The translations under genes and the position numbers were made by a program. From contig JAFIGI010000061.1 of assembly GCA_020831465.1 (NCBI GenBank), forward strand, positions 1 to 41,812: a stretch of DNA of 41,812 bases. Direction: 5' to 3'. Below the pieces are notes generated by a model. It ran no database searches. It was not told where the DNA came from and saw nothing but the letters and a program-made list of their open reading frames with translations. The DNA comes from Chlamydiales bacterium. GTDB lineage: Bacteria; Chlamydiota; Chlamydiia; Chlamydiales; JAAKFR01. This document shows, in pieces, positions 1-8,559 of the stretch. The number at the start of each line of letters is the position of its first letter. The stretch's first letter is position 1.

Positions 1-89
1 ATTCCAAATACACGAGCCGCTTCTGTAATCGAACCACATTTTTCTACAAATTGTAGTACTTTCTCTCGTAGGTCAGTTGAATAAGTCAT
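1..89 (-). CDS. IS630-type transposase, N-terminal fragment
   Basis: An ATG at 89-87 opens a frame that runs off the window edge after 29 codons. The peptide begins MTYSTDLREKVLQFVEK and continues through SITEAARVFG, the helix-turn-helix opening typical of IS630/Tc1-like transposases (a DLR-K-V motif followed by EAA--FG). This domain binds the element's terminal repeats; the DDE catalytic core is not in the window. The fragment is identical to the one at the right end. It is cut by the window edge, so nothing can be said about whether the full gene is intact. Confidence 0.8.
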   Translation of the reverse strand, partial: MTYSTDLREKVLQFVEKCGSITEAARVFG

Positions 90-141
90 GCAGTAAGAAT
101 ACGCGCATGAAGTAAAAAATTCAATCTATTTGACTATAAAT
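1..141 (-). mobile_element. IS630-type element, 5' end (partial)
   Basis: These 141 bases are the exact reverse complement of the last 141 bases of the window (41672-41812); identity stops at base 142. The segment contains the start of a transposase gene and its upstream end, so it is the left end of an insertion sequence whose body lies outside the window. The IS edge lies at or within a few bases of 141. IS630 elements usually duplicate a TA target; the exact terminal inverted repeat cannot be fixed because the other end of the element is not visible. Confidence 0.85.
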
Positions 142-507
142 AGACATTCGATTTTTTTCTGATCATTTTCTGGTAAATCATCGAATGCCTTTAGCCCGCA
201 TGTCACACCCTTCCTCAGGGAAGCGATTTGTCGAGAGGGAGAGTGTGAAATGCTGGTTAGTATCTCATTGCAGTAAAGGCTATGAAAAAAAATAAAAGCG
301 CTACAAAAAAGGATCTCATTTCGAGTATTTTCATAAGTTCGCCTGGCCTTTGTACGTATAGAGAAAGAGGTAACAGAGACGCAGATAGCTATACGCAGAG
401 GAGGCAGAGGCGCTAAAGCGCAGAGAATCGCCCCTTGGTTGCTTCGCAACATGCTCTCTCTTCCAGCACTTTGAGCTGAGCTCAAAAGAGGGGCGATTTT
501 TTCTTTC
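142..507. other. Gene-poor stretch beside the IS
   Basis: No convincing gene is seen here. A minus-strand frame (485-126) is open for 119 codons and reads into the IS, but it is rich in Ser/Arg/Cys, has no ribosome site and crosses the repeat element described below. Its last part (about 142-210) reads like possible coding sequence, so it may be the remnant of a gene cut by the IS. The middle (361-420) is made of short purine-rich words around GAGACGCAGA and GCAGAGG, a composition common in dispersed non-coding repeats. Confidence 0.5.
424..503 (+). ncRNA. Structured element with terminator-like end
   Basis: A closing stem AATCGCCCC (426-434) pairs perfectly with GGGGCGATT (490-498), followed at once by a T-run (497-502). 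Inside are two more perfect hairpins: GTTGC-TTC-GCAAC (438-450) and TTTGAGC-TGA-GCTCAAA (470-486). Together they draw a three-way junction ending in a Rho-independent-type tail on the plus strand. A further inverted pair, GAGACGC (376-382) and GCGTCTC (511-517), surrounds it. It could be a small RNA, a terminator, or a palindromic mobile repeat. No known family is recognised. Confidence 0.4.
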
Positions 508-870
508 TCAGCGTCTCGGTGTCTCAGTTCCCTCTGTGATCGTCAAATGGTCTCTATCCTCTCCTCCTTCCTCTACCAGAGATGCATCGTCGAATTTTGC
601 GTTGGCTCGGTTGTGCAGCTTGACATTGTTAAGAAAATAGCCTTCAATTCCTCTTTGCGTCATCAGGAAAATTGCATACCGGACAGAAGCGTCCCTCTTC
701 AAGTAATATTTCTTTTCCGCTACGAAATATCCATTCTCAGTCTCAGTTATAAAATGCAGATTGTTTAGGTATATAGCGAAGGAGTCCAAAGGATAACCGT
801 GCGCTATGTTCGAGGAGAGGGGATTGAAATGGCAAGTGTGCAGCGGTTCCTGTGAGCAAAAAACTCTCAC
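508..870 (-). CDS. Hypothetical protein, possibly truncated
   Basis: A 120-codon frame directly downstream of sufS (6 bases after its stop) with a GTG start and no clear ribosome site. The product is not recognised. Residues about 30-105 look protein-like, with a mixture of aromatic and charged residues. The last dozen residues, ending in EGTETPRR, are encoded by the edge of the purine-rich repeat region, so the original C-terminus may have been replaced when that repeat arrived. It could equally be a chance open frame; the plus strand is also open here over 547-768. No signal peptide or membrane segment is visible. Confidence 0.3.
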   Translation of the reverse strand: MRVFCSQEPLHTCHFNPLSSNIAHGYPLDSFAIYLNNLHFITETENGYFVAEKKYYLKRDASVRYAIFLMTQRGIEGYFLNNVKLHNRANAKFDDASLVEEGGEDRDHLTITEGTETPRR

Positions 871-876
871 ATGGTG

Positions 877-2079
877 TTAAACAAGAAAGCTTAAGATCGC
901 CTGCAAGGAAGCGACAAACTGGTCGATCTCTTCAAAGGTGTTGTAGAGGCCGAAAGAGATGCGCGCCGTGCTCTTGACCCCAAAGCGCTCTAAAGCGGGT
1001 TGGCTGCAGTGGTGGCCTGTCCGTATTGCGATTCCCCGGCAGTCAAGAAGTGTCGCCAAATCGAGCGGATGGGTTCCCTCGACGACAAAATTGATAATAG
1101 CCCCCTTTTTGGCGGCGGTGCCGATGATTTTCAAACCCTCTACCCGGCTAAGTTTTTTCGTCGCATAGGCAAGCAGCTCCTGCTCCCATGAAGCGATCGT
1201 ATCCATCCCGATTTCGGAGAGGTAGTCGATGGCTGCGCCAAGAGCGATCACTTCCGCAATCATAGGAGTGCCGGCTTCGAATTTGACAGGGAGCCGATTC
1301 ACCGTTGTTTCGCGCAAGGTGACGCTCTGGATCATATCGCCTCCACCCTCGATAGGAGGCATCTTTTCAAGCAATTCCCGCTTTCCGTACAAGACTCCAA
1401 CGCCTGTAGGTCCATAAAGTTTGTGGCCCGAAAAAGCATAAAAGTCGACGTCCAAAGCCTCCACGTCTAGGGGAAGATGGGCGATCGCTTGCGCCCCATC
1501 AAGACAGACGTGAGCACCCACACGATGCGCCTCATCGATTATCTCTTTAACGGGATTGAGGGTACCGAGGACGTTCGAAAGATGGGCAATGCTGACGAGC
1601 TTAACTTTTTCGTCGAGCTGATTGAGAAACTCCTCGAAAATAAGCTCTCCTGCGTCATTGACGGGAACGATACGTAGAACCGATCCGCGCTCTTCGCAGA
1701 CCATCTGCCAAGGGACGATGTTGGAATGGTGTTCGATTTCCGAAATCATGATCGCATCGCCCGCGCGTAAAAAAGCGGCTCCGTAGGAACGGGCGAGCAG
1801 ATTCAAGGAGGCGGTAGTGCCGCGCGTAAAGATAATCTCTTCGAGAAAGCGGGCGTGTATAAAGCGCTGAATTTTCTTACGCGCTTCATGGTAGAGTTCG
1901 GTAGACTCACGCGCGAGCTTATAGACCCCTCGGTTAACGGTCCCATAATGAGTGGAATAAAAATCGCATAGGGCGTCGATCACAATCTGCGGCTTTTGGG
2001 CAGTCGCAGCTGTATCGAAATAGATAAGACCCTCCCGGATCATGGGGAAATCTTTACGAAAGTCGACACATGTCTGCAT
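877..2079 (-). CDS. sufS: Cysteine desulfurase SufS
   Basis: PLP-dependent enzyme that removes sulfur from cysteine as an enzyme-bound persulfide and feeds it to the SufBCD scaffold for Fe-S cluster assembly in the cytoplasm. The 400 residues match the usual family length. Visible landmarks: the HHSN segment near 117-120, the PLP-binding lysine K220 in FSGHKLYGPTG, and the active-site cysteine C358 in RTGHHCSQP, the pattern of the SufS/CsdA group. The start has a good ribosome site (AAGGA five bases upstream) and overlaps the end of sufD by 26 bases, so the two are translationally linked. It is the last gene of sufBCDS (CT687 position). No SufE or SufU sulfur carrier is present in the window. 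Confidence 0.95.
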   Translation of the reverse strand: MQTCVDFRKDFPMIREGLIYFDTAATAQKPQIVIDALCDFYSTHYGTVNRGVYKLARESTELYHEARKKIQRFIHARFLEEIIFTRGTTASLNLLARSYGAAFLRAGDAIMISEIEHHSNIVPWQMVCEERGSVLRIVPVNDAGELIFEEFLNQLDEKVKLVSIAHLSNVLGTLNPVKEIIDEAHRVGAHVCLDGAQAIAHLPLDVEALDVDFYAFSGHKLYGPTGVGVLYGKRELLEKMPPIEGGGDMIQSVTLRETTVNRLPVKFEAGTPMIAEVIALGAAIDYLSEIGMDTIASWEQELLAYATKKLSRVEGLKIIGTAAKKGAIINFVVEGTHPLDLATLLDCRGIAIRTGHHCSQPALERFGVKSTARISFGLYNTFEEIDQFVASLQAILSFLV

Positions 2080-3211
2080 AAGGTCCTTCTAGAATTTCCC
2101 GGCAAAATCCCTCGACGAGCAGCTCTTTGGCTTGGGCAAGCGGAATGCCGCGGGTTTTAAGGTAGAAGAGCTGCTCCTCATCAATCTGTCCTACAGTCGC
2201 TCCATGTGAAGCTTTGACGTCATCGGCAAAGATTTCGAGGTTGGGCTTGGAATTAGCCGACGCCCGAGGGCTCAGAATAAGGTTGTTGTTCATCTGGAAG
2301 GCTTCGGTCTTTTGCGCAAGCCTATCGACATGGATCTTTCCTTCGAAACTGGTTCGAGAAATGCCCTTGAGAACGTTTTTGAAATGCTGTAGAGATCGGC
2401 AGCGAGGGGCTTCATGCTTCATAAGCACGTTGACATGGTGATGGCTTCGCTCTTCAGGCCGGCAGAGGCCGTAGAGGGAAGCTTCAGCCCGCTCTTCCAT
2501 AAGCCGGATGCCATAATCGAGGCGTAAAGTCGCACCCCCTTTGACGACTGCGCAGCTTGTGAAGCGGCTTTCCCGCTTCAAAGTGGCACGGATTGCGTCG
2601 AATTGCCAGCTTGTCTCATCCGCCTCAAACCGCGACACCAATTTAACTGAGGCGCGCTCGTCAAGAGCAAAGTCGGCAAAACTATTGACCCAATCTTGAG
2701 CTTGATGGGAAATGACAATCTTGGCCTCAGCCTCCTTTCCTGCGTAGAGATGGAAGCGGGGAGCCGTGATTGCGGGATTCGCTTGAGGGGTGAGGTGATG
2801 GATGATTGTAAAGGCACTCACCGTTTTCGGAGGAAGATAGATGAACAACGCCCCTTCAGCCAGCGCCCCGTTAAGTGCCGCAAAAGGATCCTTCTCCTCT
2901 CTTAACTGTGCCTCTAACCGGGGGATCAGAAAGCCTCCGTACGTTTTTTTTGCTTGCAAGAGAGGCTGAACGACGATTCCTCGCGGGAGTCGAGAGAGAT
3001 TCTCGTGGTAGCGTCCGTTCACAAATACAAGCTGCCCCTCCTTGGGAGTCAGCTCAAGAGCCGCCTCTCTGGCTTTTGAAAAAGGACGGGCATAAAGATC
3101 GCTGAGACGCACATAGCGGAAGAGTTCCCACTCCTTTGTCGGAAAGCCCAATTCTTGAAAACGGCCCCAGGCTTCCCTGTCGGTGACCTCTTTCTCAAGC
3201 GTCTCAAGCAT
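2054..3211 (-). CDS. sufD: Fe-S assembly scaffold subunit SufD
   Basis: SufD forms the SufBC2D scaffold with SufB and SufC and supports iron entry during cluster assembly. The protein is 385 residues; the C-terminal part shows the conserved SufB/SufD beta-helix features, including [11 protein letters not shown] and the stretch around [21 protein letters not shown], whose late histidine is the one associated with cluster assembly in the family. The N-terminal 120 residues are more divergent, as is normal for SufD. It overlaps sufC by 8 bases upstream and sufS by 26 bases downstream, in the CT686 position. Confidence 0.93.
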   Translation of the reverse strand: MLETLEKEVTDREAWGRFQELGFPTKEWELFRYVRLSDLYARPFSKAREAALELTPKEGQLVFVNGRYHENLSRLPRGIVVQPLLQAKKTYGGFLIPRLEAQLREEKDPFAALNGALAEGALFIYLPPKTVSAFTIIHHLTPQANPAITAPRFHLYAGKEAEAKIVISHQAQDWVNSFADFALDERASVKLVSRFEADETSWQFDAIRATLKRESRFTSCAVVKGGATLRLDYGIRLMEERAEASLYGLCRPEERSHHHVNVLMKHEAPRCRSLQHFKNVLKGISRTSFEGKIHVDRLAQKTEAFQMNNNLILSPRASANSKPNLEIFADDVKASHGATVGQIDEEQLFYLKTRGIPLAQAKELLVEGFCREILEGPYADMCRLS

Positions 3212-3926
3212 CGGCGTACCCTTGCGCTTCGAGTTCCAATGCTAAAGAGGCGTCGCCCGAACGGACGATTTTTCCGTCGGCAAGGACATGGACGAAATGG
3301 GGCTTGATGTAGTCGAGAAGACGCTGATAGTGGGTAATAAGAAGGAGCGCGCGCTTTGCGTTCATCAACCCGTTTACCCCATCCGCTACGATCCGCATCG
3401 CGTCGATATCAAGTCCTGAATCGGTTTCATCCAGAATGGCAAGCTTCGGCTCCAAAACGGCCATCTGTAAAATTTCATTTCGCTTCTTCTCGCCGCCGGA
3501 AAACCCTTCGTTCACATGGCGCTGCCTGAATTCTCCGCGCATTTTGACTGCCTGCATCTTCTCCTCGAGCAAGAGGGCGAACTCATCCTCGGAAAGGGGA
3601 GTCTCCAGCTTAGAGTTCAATGCATAATGCAGAAATTGGAAATTGGTAACTCCACCAACTTCGGGAGGATACTGAAAGCTCATGAAGAGTCCAAGCCTTG
3701 CACGTTCTTCCGGCTCCAAACCCAAGATGCTCTCCCCTTCGAAGATAATCTCACCTTCCGTAACTTCGTAAGCGGGATGGCCGGCGATAATTTTCGCCAA
3801 TGTCGATTTCCCTGCGCCGTTCGGCCCCATGATCGCGTGGATTTCACCTGCATTGACACAGAGAGTCACTCCCTTCAAGATGGGAGCGCCTTCGACATTA
3901 GCATGCAAATTCTTGATTTCTAACAT
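3204..3926 (-). CDS. sufC: Fe-S assembly ATPase SufC
   Basis: ABC-type ATPase subunit that drives conformational change in SufB/SufD. From the ATG at 3926 it is 240 residues. The Walker A motif GPNGAGKST lies at 34-42, the signature FSGGEKKR at 142-149, Walker B LAILDE at 162-167 followed by the SufC-typical TDSGLD, and the switch histidine near 199. A TTG four codons further upstream (3935) would overlap the sufB stop; the ATG, one base after that stop, is preferred. CT685 position. Confidence 0.94.
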   Translation of the reverse strand: MLEIKNLHANVEGAPILKGVTLCVNAGEIHAIMGPNGAGKSTLAKIIAGHPAYEVTEGEIIFEGESILGLEPEERARLGLFMSFQYPPEVGGVTNFQFLHYALNSKLETPLSEDEFALLLEEKMQAVKMRGEFRQRHVNEGFSGGEKKRNEILQMAVLEPKLAILDETDSGLDIDAMRIVADGVNGLMNAKRALLLITHYQRLLDYIKPHFVHVLADGKIVRSGDASLALELEAQGYADA

Positions 3927-3927
3927 T

Positions 3928-5370
3928 TTAACCAACAGAATTCTCGAGTTTTAAGGTTAATAATTTTTTGGCCTCCTCGGCGAATTCAAGAGGCAGTTCT
4001 CTAATAACCTCTTTTCCGAAGCCGTTGACGACGAGGTTGATCGCCTGCTCCCGTTCAATACCGCGCGACTGGAGGTAGAAAAGCTGTTCTTCGTTCATTT
4101 TCGAGGTCGACGCTTCATGCTCGATCTCTCCCGTCTCATTCCCGACCTCGATATAGGGAAAGGTATTGGCCGAACATCTGTCTCCGACGAGCATCGAATC
4201 GCATTGGGTATAATTGCGCGCACCCTCGGCGCGCGGTGCGATTTTCACGAGGCCGCGGTAGCTGTTGTGAGACTCGTCGGCGGAAATTCCTTTAGAGACG
4301 ATCGTCGAACGGGTATGTTTCCCCAGATGGATCATTTTAGTGCCCGTATCGGCCTGCATTTTGCCGTTAGTCAGGGCGATCGAATAAAACTCCCCGACAG
4401 AATAGTCGCCTTCCAGGATGCAACTAGGGTACTTCCACGTGATCGCGGCTCCCACTTCAACCTGCGTCCAGGAAATTTTCGCGTGGGCGGCGCACCGTCC
4501 CCGCTTGGTCACGAAATTGTAGACGCCCCCTTTCCCTGTTTTGCGGTCGCCTGCGTACCAATTTTGGACGGTCGAATATTTGATTTCGGCTCTCTCGTGC
4601 GCAATCAGCTCGACAACGGCGGCATGCAGCTGATTTTTAGAATAGGCCGGAGCCGTGCACCCTTCCAGATAGCTCACATAGGATCCCTCTTCTGCGATGA
4701 TCAGCGTCCGCTCGAACTGGCCCGACTCCTGGTCGTTGATGCGGAAGTAGGTCGAGAGCTCCATTGGGCAGCGGACCCCTTTTGGAACATAGACGAATGA
4801 GCCGTCGGTAAAGACGGCGGAGTTGAGTGTCGCGAAGGTGTTATCACCGATGGGGACAACGCTTCCAAGATACTTCTCCACAAGCTCCGGATAAGTCCTG
4901 ACCGCTTCAGATATGGAGCAGAGGACGACTCCCGCCTCTTCGAGCTTCTTCTTGAAAGTCGTACCGATCGAGACAGAATCGAATACCATATCGACCGCGA
5001 CATTCGCCAGCCGCTTCTGTTCATCGAGCGGAATTCCGAGGCGCTCGAATGTTTTGAGCACTTCGGGGTCGACCTCGTCCAAACTGCCGAGCTTAGGCTT
5101 CTTCTTGGGAGCGGAATAGTAGGTGATGTCCTGGTAGTCGATCGGGGGGTATCCGACGTTCGCCCATTTCGGCTCTTCAGACTCGAGCCATCTCTGATAG
5201 GCCTTGAGCCGGAACTCTAGCATAAAGGGAGGCTCCTCCTTCTTCTCGGAAATAAGCCTGACCGTCTCCTCGCTTAATCCCTTCGGGATCGACTCGCTCT
5301 CCACGGGGGTCACGAATCCGTATTTATAATCCGAGCGCTCTTGTAAGATCTCTTCTGTTGTCGTAGGCAT
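3928..5370 (-). CDS. sufB: Fe-S assembly scaffold subunit SufB
   Basis: Core scaffold protein on which nascent Fe-S clusters are built. The 480 residues fit the usual SufB length. Conserved SufB landmarks are visible: [19 protein letters not shown], the LEGCTAP segment, VQNWYAGD with VYNFVTKRG, and the C-terminal [19 protein letters not shown] motif shared with SufD. It is the first gene of the sufBCDS operon (CT684 position) and is divergent from the toxin-antitoxin pair, with 97 bases between the two starts. No strong ribosome site is seen before the ATG. An Fe-S-responsive regulator site was not recognised. Confidence 0.95.
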   Translation of the reverse strand: MPTTTEEILQERSDYKYGFVTPVESESIPKGLSEETVRLISEKKEEPPFMLEFRLKAYQRWLESEEPKWANVGYPPIDYQDITYYSAPKKKPKLGSLDEVDPEVLKTFERLGIPLDEQKRLANVAVDMVFDSVSIGTTFKKKLEEAGVVLCSISEAVRTYPELVEKYLGSVVPIGDNTFATLNSAVFTDGSFVYVPKGVRCPMELSTYFRINDQESGQFERTLIIAEEGSYVSYLEGCTAPAYSKNQLHAAVVELIAHERAEIKYSTVQNWYAGDRKTGKGGVYNFVTKRGRCAAHAKISWTQVEVGAAITWKYPSCILEGDYSVGEFYSIALTNGKMQADTGTKMIHLGKHTRSTIVSKGISADESHNSYRGLVKIAPRAEGARNYTQCDSMLVGDRCSANTFPYIEVGNETGEIEHEASTSKMNEEQLFYLQSRGIEREQAINLVVNGFGKEVIRELPLEFAEEAKKLLTLKLENSVG

Positions 5371-5402
5371 AAGGGTAAAGCATACTAAGTATTGCGGTAA
5401 TT

Positions 5403-5463
5403 GTCTAGTTGAAAAATAAAAGAGAAAAGAGTTAAAATAAAACTAGACAGACTAGTCAGGAGG
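5403..5463 (+). promoter_or_regulatory. Promoter and operators of the toxin-antitoxin pair
   Basis: A sigma-70-type promoter is visible: TTGAAA (5409-5414), 18-base spacer, TAAAAT (5433-5438). Inverted operator-like words surround it: GTCTAGTT (5403-5410) is the exact reverse complement of AACTAGAC (5441-5448), and ACTAG-ACAGA-CTAGT forms a palindrome at 5442-5456. AGGAGG (5458-5463) is a strong ribosome site four bases before the antitoxin ATG. This layout fits autoregulation by a Phd-type antitoxin, which is inferred, not shown. Confidence 0.6.
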
Positions 5464-5467
5464 AATC

Positions 5468-5725
5468 ATGCCCAATCTAGGCATTTGGCAGACACAAGAA
5501 GCAAAAGCCCGGTTTTCTAATCTCATAAAAGATGCTTTGGACAAGGGAGATCAGTTTATTTCCTTCAGGGGAGAACCCGTTGCGGTTGTGATTTCTATGG
5601 AAAGATACGATGAACTGACAAAGCCTGCAAATTCTTTGCTCGACTTCTTTAGAAACGCTCCTCTGCAAGAAGTAGAACTTGAAATCAAACGAAGCAAAGA
5701 ACTTCCCAGAGATATTTCATTATGA
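5468..5725 (+). CDS. Phd/YefM-type antitoxin
   Basis: An 85-residue protein with the Phd/YefM N-terminal fold: the IWQTQEAKARFSNLI helix, then GDQFISFRGEPVAVVISMERYDEL, the hallmark strand-helix of the family. Phd proteins bind DNA through this N-terminal dimer and neutralise the toxin with the C-terminal tail, here roughly residues 55-85 with many acidic and basic residues. It has a strong AGGAGG ribosome site. It is followed by a PIN-domain toxin; a Phd antitoxin with a VapC-type toxin is a common pairing. The module is inserted beside sufB, at a point where the Chlamydia order has no such genes. Confidence 0.88.
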   Translation: MPNLGIWQTQEAKARFSNLIKDALDKGDQFISFRGEPVAVVISMERYDELTKPANSLLDFFRNAPLQEVELEIKRSKELPRDISL

Positions 5726-5813
5726 CTCTCCTTACGCAAAATTGAAGGATTAGAGAGTGAGCGAGGCAAAGCCGTAGCCGCTCTATGATCCTTCATTTTT
5801 GCGTAAGGAGAGT
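5725..5813 (+). repeat. Long hairpin between antitoxin and toxin
   Basis: The left arm 5725-5750 and right arm 5788-5813 are reverse complements at 25 of 26 bases, separated by a 37-base loop. The left arm begins at the last base of the antitoxin stop codon. The right arm ends just before the toxin ATG (5815) and contains the toxin's ribosome site AAGGAG (5805-5810). In mRNA the stem would hide that site. It may be a captured palindromic repeat or a purposeful translational control element. Confidence 0.8.
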
Positions 5814-5814
5814 T

Positions 5815-6255
5815 ATGACTTATCTTCTAGATACATGCATTCTTTCGAAACTTAGAAGAATCAAGCGGCATCCGGACAGAGCTTTAGAAAATTGGATCTG
5901 CAGGCACGAAGAGACAAAATATTATTTAAGCGTCTTGACTATCGGCGAAATTCAGAATGGCATCAGTAGGCTCTCCAACGCAAAAGACAAGCGTATTTTA
6001 GAAGAGTGGCTCAGAGGGGATATCGTTCCCCGTTTTAAAGGACGCATTAAAAATTTTGATCTAAAAGTCGCTCTAAAGTGGGGTGAAATCAATGGATGCT
6101 ACCAAAAAAGAGGAGTCTCTATTCCGGTAATTGACGGGTTAATAGCCGCTACAGCAATCGCGCACGATTTTATTCTCGTAACGGAAAATGTTAAAGATTT
6201 CTGTAATATCGATGAACTCAACCTTTTCAGCCCCTGGGAATACCAATATCTCTAA
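5815..6255 (+). CDS. VapC-type PIN-domain toxin
   Basis: PIN-domain ribonuclease toxin of 146 residues from the ATG at 5815 (first residues MTYLLDTCILS). The acidic active-site pattern is visible: Asp in LLDTC, Glu in LTIGEIQNGI, Asp in PVIDGLIAATA, and the closing VTENVKDF motif. VapC toxins cleave RNA, often tRNA, when not held by their antitoxin. The frame is open back to 5785, but that start lies inside the hairpin loop and adds residues not seen in PIN domains, so 5815 is preferred. Its stop codon overlaps the converging stop of the CNNM gene by three bases. Confidence 0.9.
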   Translation: MTYLLDTCILSKLRRIKRHPDRALENWICRHEETKYYLSVLTIGEIQNGISRLSNAKDKRILEEWLRGDIVPRFKGRIKNFDLKVALKWGEINGCYQKRGVSIPVIDGLIAATAIAHDFILVTENVKDFCNIDELNLFSPWEYQYL

Positions 6256-7478
6256 CTCTCTCTCGTTGTGAGTAAAATTTTTTCTACTCGACGACGTTTT
6301 ACCTTCACAATTTCAAAGCGATAGGGACCAAGATTGAATGTGTCCCCCTTTTTCGGAACCCTCCCGAGCTGGTACATGCAAAGACCGGAAAGCGTCCGGT
6401 AACGGGCCCGCTCTTCTTCTGGTAACGTTTCAAAGTGGAAGTTCTCTTTGAATTCGTCAATGGGATAACTCCCTTCCAATACCCATGAGCGGGCATCGAT
6501 TTTAACCGCTGCCGACGGCCCCTCTTCTTCGATTCCCCGCACAATTGCATTCATGATATCGCTTGTAGTGACCATTCCCTGAATCGAACCATATTCATCT
6601 GTCACAAGGGCGAGGGTCGCTCGCTCTTTGCGGAAGAGGTCGACAAGCTCGAAAACATGCTTGTTTTCGTTGACGAAAAGCGGAGGCAGAGCGAGTTCGC
6701 TTATATCGACCCCTTCCCCCTTCCATGTCCGCTCGAGTAAGTCTTGGGAGTAGACGATTCCGATCACATTGTCGATATCGCCCCTGCAGACGGGAAAGCG
6801 GTGGTGTCTTGAGGAGATGATCTGATCGCGGATCTCTTCCTGAGAATCGTCGACGTCGAGCCATTCGATATCGACGCGCGGTCTCATCAAAACCCCGACA
6901 CGCCGATCGCCAAGGCGGAAGACGTTCTCCACCATATCTTGCTCCGCAACCTCGATCATTCCCTCTTTAGCCCCTGTTTCAAGAGCGGCGAGGATATCGT
7001 CTTCTGTTACGGCATCGTGCTTTTTTCCCCTCTTGAGAATCTTGGCAAAGAGATTGAAGCTGAGTACGAAGGGATAGGTTACGAAGATTAAAAACTTGAT
7101 CGGACGGGCGGATAAGGGAGCTAAGGACTTCCAATAAAGAGCACCGATCGTCTTCGGTAGCATTTCGGTCCAAAAGAGCATGGTTGCCGTCAGGATGATC
7201 GATCCAAGGGCGAGCCACCTTGCACCGAAGAGCTCGACGATGCTAGCACCGACCCCGGCAGCCCCGATCGTGTGGGAGATAGTGTTCAGCGTCAAGATGG
7301 CTGCAAGCGGGCGGTCGATCTTCCCTTTCAATTCTGCAAGAATGGCTGCCGAAGAGGAACCCCGCTTTTGGAGCAAGGAGACATAGACTTCGGTACAAGA
7401 GAGAAGGACAGCTTCAAAGATAGAACAGAGAAAGGAAATCAGATGAGAAATGGCGAAGTAAAGAATAAGAGTTAGCAT
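6252..7478 (-). CDS. CNNM/CorC-type membrane protein with CBS domains
   Basis: The 408-residue protein (from ATG 7478; a TTG at 7484 is also possible) has the order of the HlyC/CorC/CNNM family. A DUF21 membrane domain at about 1-135 has several hydrophobic helices, including FWTEMLPKTIGALY, the conserved Glu-Pro-Lys segment. A CBS pair lies at about 190-320 (VLMRPRVDIEWLDVDD, FPVCRGDIDNVIGIVY, LVTDEYGSIQGMVT), and a C-terminal CorC_HlyC domain at about 325-408. Family members are linked to Mg2+ or cation efflux or to adduct repair; the historical haemolysin name is not evidence of lysis. It is divergent from the polysaccharide export gene. Confidence 0.88.
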   Translation of the reverse strand: MLTLILYFAISHLISFLCSIFEAVLLSCTEVYVSLLQKRGSSSAAILAELKGKIDRPLAAILTLNTISHTIGAAGVGASIVELFGARWLALGSIILTATMLFWTEMLPKTIGALYWKSLAPLSARPIKFLIFVTYPFVLSFNLFAKILKRGKKHDAVTEDDILAALETGAKEGMIEVAEQDMVENVFRLGDRRVGVLMRPRVDIEWLDVDDSQEEIRDQIISSRHHRFPVCRGDIDNVIGIVYSQDLLERTWKGEGVDISELALPPLFVNENKHVFELVDLFRKERATLALVTDEYGSIQGMVTTSDIMNAIVRGIEEEGPSAAVKIDARSWVLEGSYPIDEFKENFHFETLPEEERARYRTLSGLCMYQLGRVPKKGDTFNLGPYRFEIVKVKRRRVEKILLTTRES

Positions 7479-7509
7479 ATTCAAATATGTAAGACAAAAA
7501 AGTGGTTTG

Positions 7510-8559
7510 ATGGTAGAAAATTCGTTTATGCGCTGGATTTTGATTCTTTCGGTTTTTATTTCAGCCTGTTCGCCCTGCCGCTACAATTACCGCATTGAGG
7601 GGGCGCAGGAATTTGTTCTCGATTCTTACCAAATTGCTCAAGGCAAGACCTCCATTCTCGAGATTGAAGGGAAACCTCTCGAATGCCTTAATCCCTGTTA
7701 TTTACAAGAATACGAAGACCTGATCGATGAAGACGACGTACTTACAATCGCCCTTTTTCATCCTACTCGAAAAGATCTGGTAGAGTCGGTCAACATGATC
7801 GGACATACCGTCGGTTTCCGCGTTGTAAATGGTGTGATCCATCTTCCGGGTCTCGATCCGGTTTGGGTAAAGGGTTTGACTCTCGAACAGGCCCGTGAGG
7901 GTATTCAGGGGCTTTACGCCCGGGAGATCGCGCATGTCAATGTCTTTATCGAGTATGCCGAGCGGCTACACAGTAAAGTCGAACTCATCGGCGCGGTTAG
8001 AGTTCCCGAAATCCCCATTAATGGACGGATCCGCCTTTATGAGGTTCTTTCTCTCGCCGGCATCCCTCCCGATGCAAACCTCTTTAAAAGTTATGTCGTC
8101 CGCTGCGGCGAAATCCTGCCGGTCGATCTCCACAAACTGGTACACGAAGGCGATATGTGTCAAAACATCGTCATGTACCCCAGGGATAAGATTTTCATTG
8201 CCGATCCGATGGCTTCAACGATCATGGTTCTGGGAGAGGTCGGCCTGGCTCAGGTTGTGCCCGTGCCATCGGGTTCCATCTCTTTACGTGAAGCGATCGC
8301 CGCTGCGGGTGGAATCCCCTTTACCGGAGATAAAAGATGCATCCTTGTCATCAGAGGCAATGCGATCTGCCCGAAAATTTACCGTCTTTCGTGGAAACAC
8401 ATCACCTTCCTCCCTAACGACAGTCTCCTGCTAATGCCCGGCGATACCGTATACATTTCCGAACGGCCTATTACGAAATGGAACCGCTTCATCGAGCAGC
8501 TTCTCCCCAGCTCTTTGCTGATCGATCTCTGCATCAAATCAAGAGGGCTTTTCCATTAA
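7510..8559 (+). CDS. Wza-like polysaccharide export lipoprotein
   Basis: Outer-membrane polysaccharide export protein. The N-terminus is a lipoprotein signal: hydrophobic RWILILSVFISAC with the lipobox cysteine about 16 residues in. A Poly_export domain follows at about 70-170 (LIDEDDVLTIALFHP, then VNGVIHLPGLDPVWVKGLTLEQARE), then SLBB-like repeats (PEIPINGRIRLYEVLSLAG and VPSGSISLREAIAAAGGI). About 349 residues, close to Wza-type proteins. Possible starts are TTG 7507, ATG 7510 and ATG 7528; 7528 gives the most compact signal peptide. Its stop overlaps the start of the chain-length gene by one base. No glycosyltransferase or flippase is in the window. Confidence 0.88.
   Translation: MVENSFMRWILILSVFISACSPCRYNYRIEGAQEFVLDSYQIAQGKTSILEIEGKPLECLNPCYLQEYEDLIDEDDVLTIALFHPTRKDLVESVNMIGHTVGFRVVNGVIHLPGLDPVWVKGLTLEQAREGIQGLYAREIAHVNVFIEYAERLHSKVELIGAVRVPEIPINGRIRLYEVLSLAGIPPDANLFKSYVVRCGEILPVDLHKLVHEGDMCQNIVMYPRDKIFIADPMASTIMVLGEVGLAQVVPVPSGSISLREAIAAAGGIPFTGDKRCILVIRGNAICPKIYRLSWKHITFLPNDSLLLMPGDTVYISERPITKWNRFIEQLLPSSLLIDLCIKSRGLFH

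Noticed and set aside
126-485. 119-codon minus-strand open frame next to the IS
   Set aside because: Low-complexity Ser/Arg/Cys composition, no ribosome site, crosses the palindromic element and takes its stop from the IS. Only its last 20 codons look possibly coding.
424-503. Integron attC or tRNA-like site
   Set aside because: It folds, but lacks the attC core sites and any tRNA arms or anticodon loop.
4117-4800. 227-codon plus-strand frame inside sufB
   Set aside because: Antisense shadow of a clearly conserved gene; no ribosome site or recognisable domain.
5785-5814. Upstream start for the VapC-type toxin
   Set aside because: It lies in the hairpin loop without a ribosome site; the ATG at 5815 has AAGGAG and begins right at the PIN fold.
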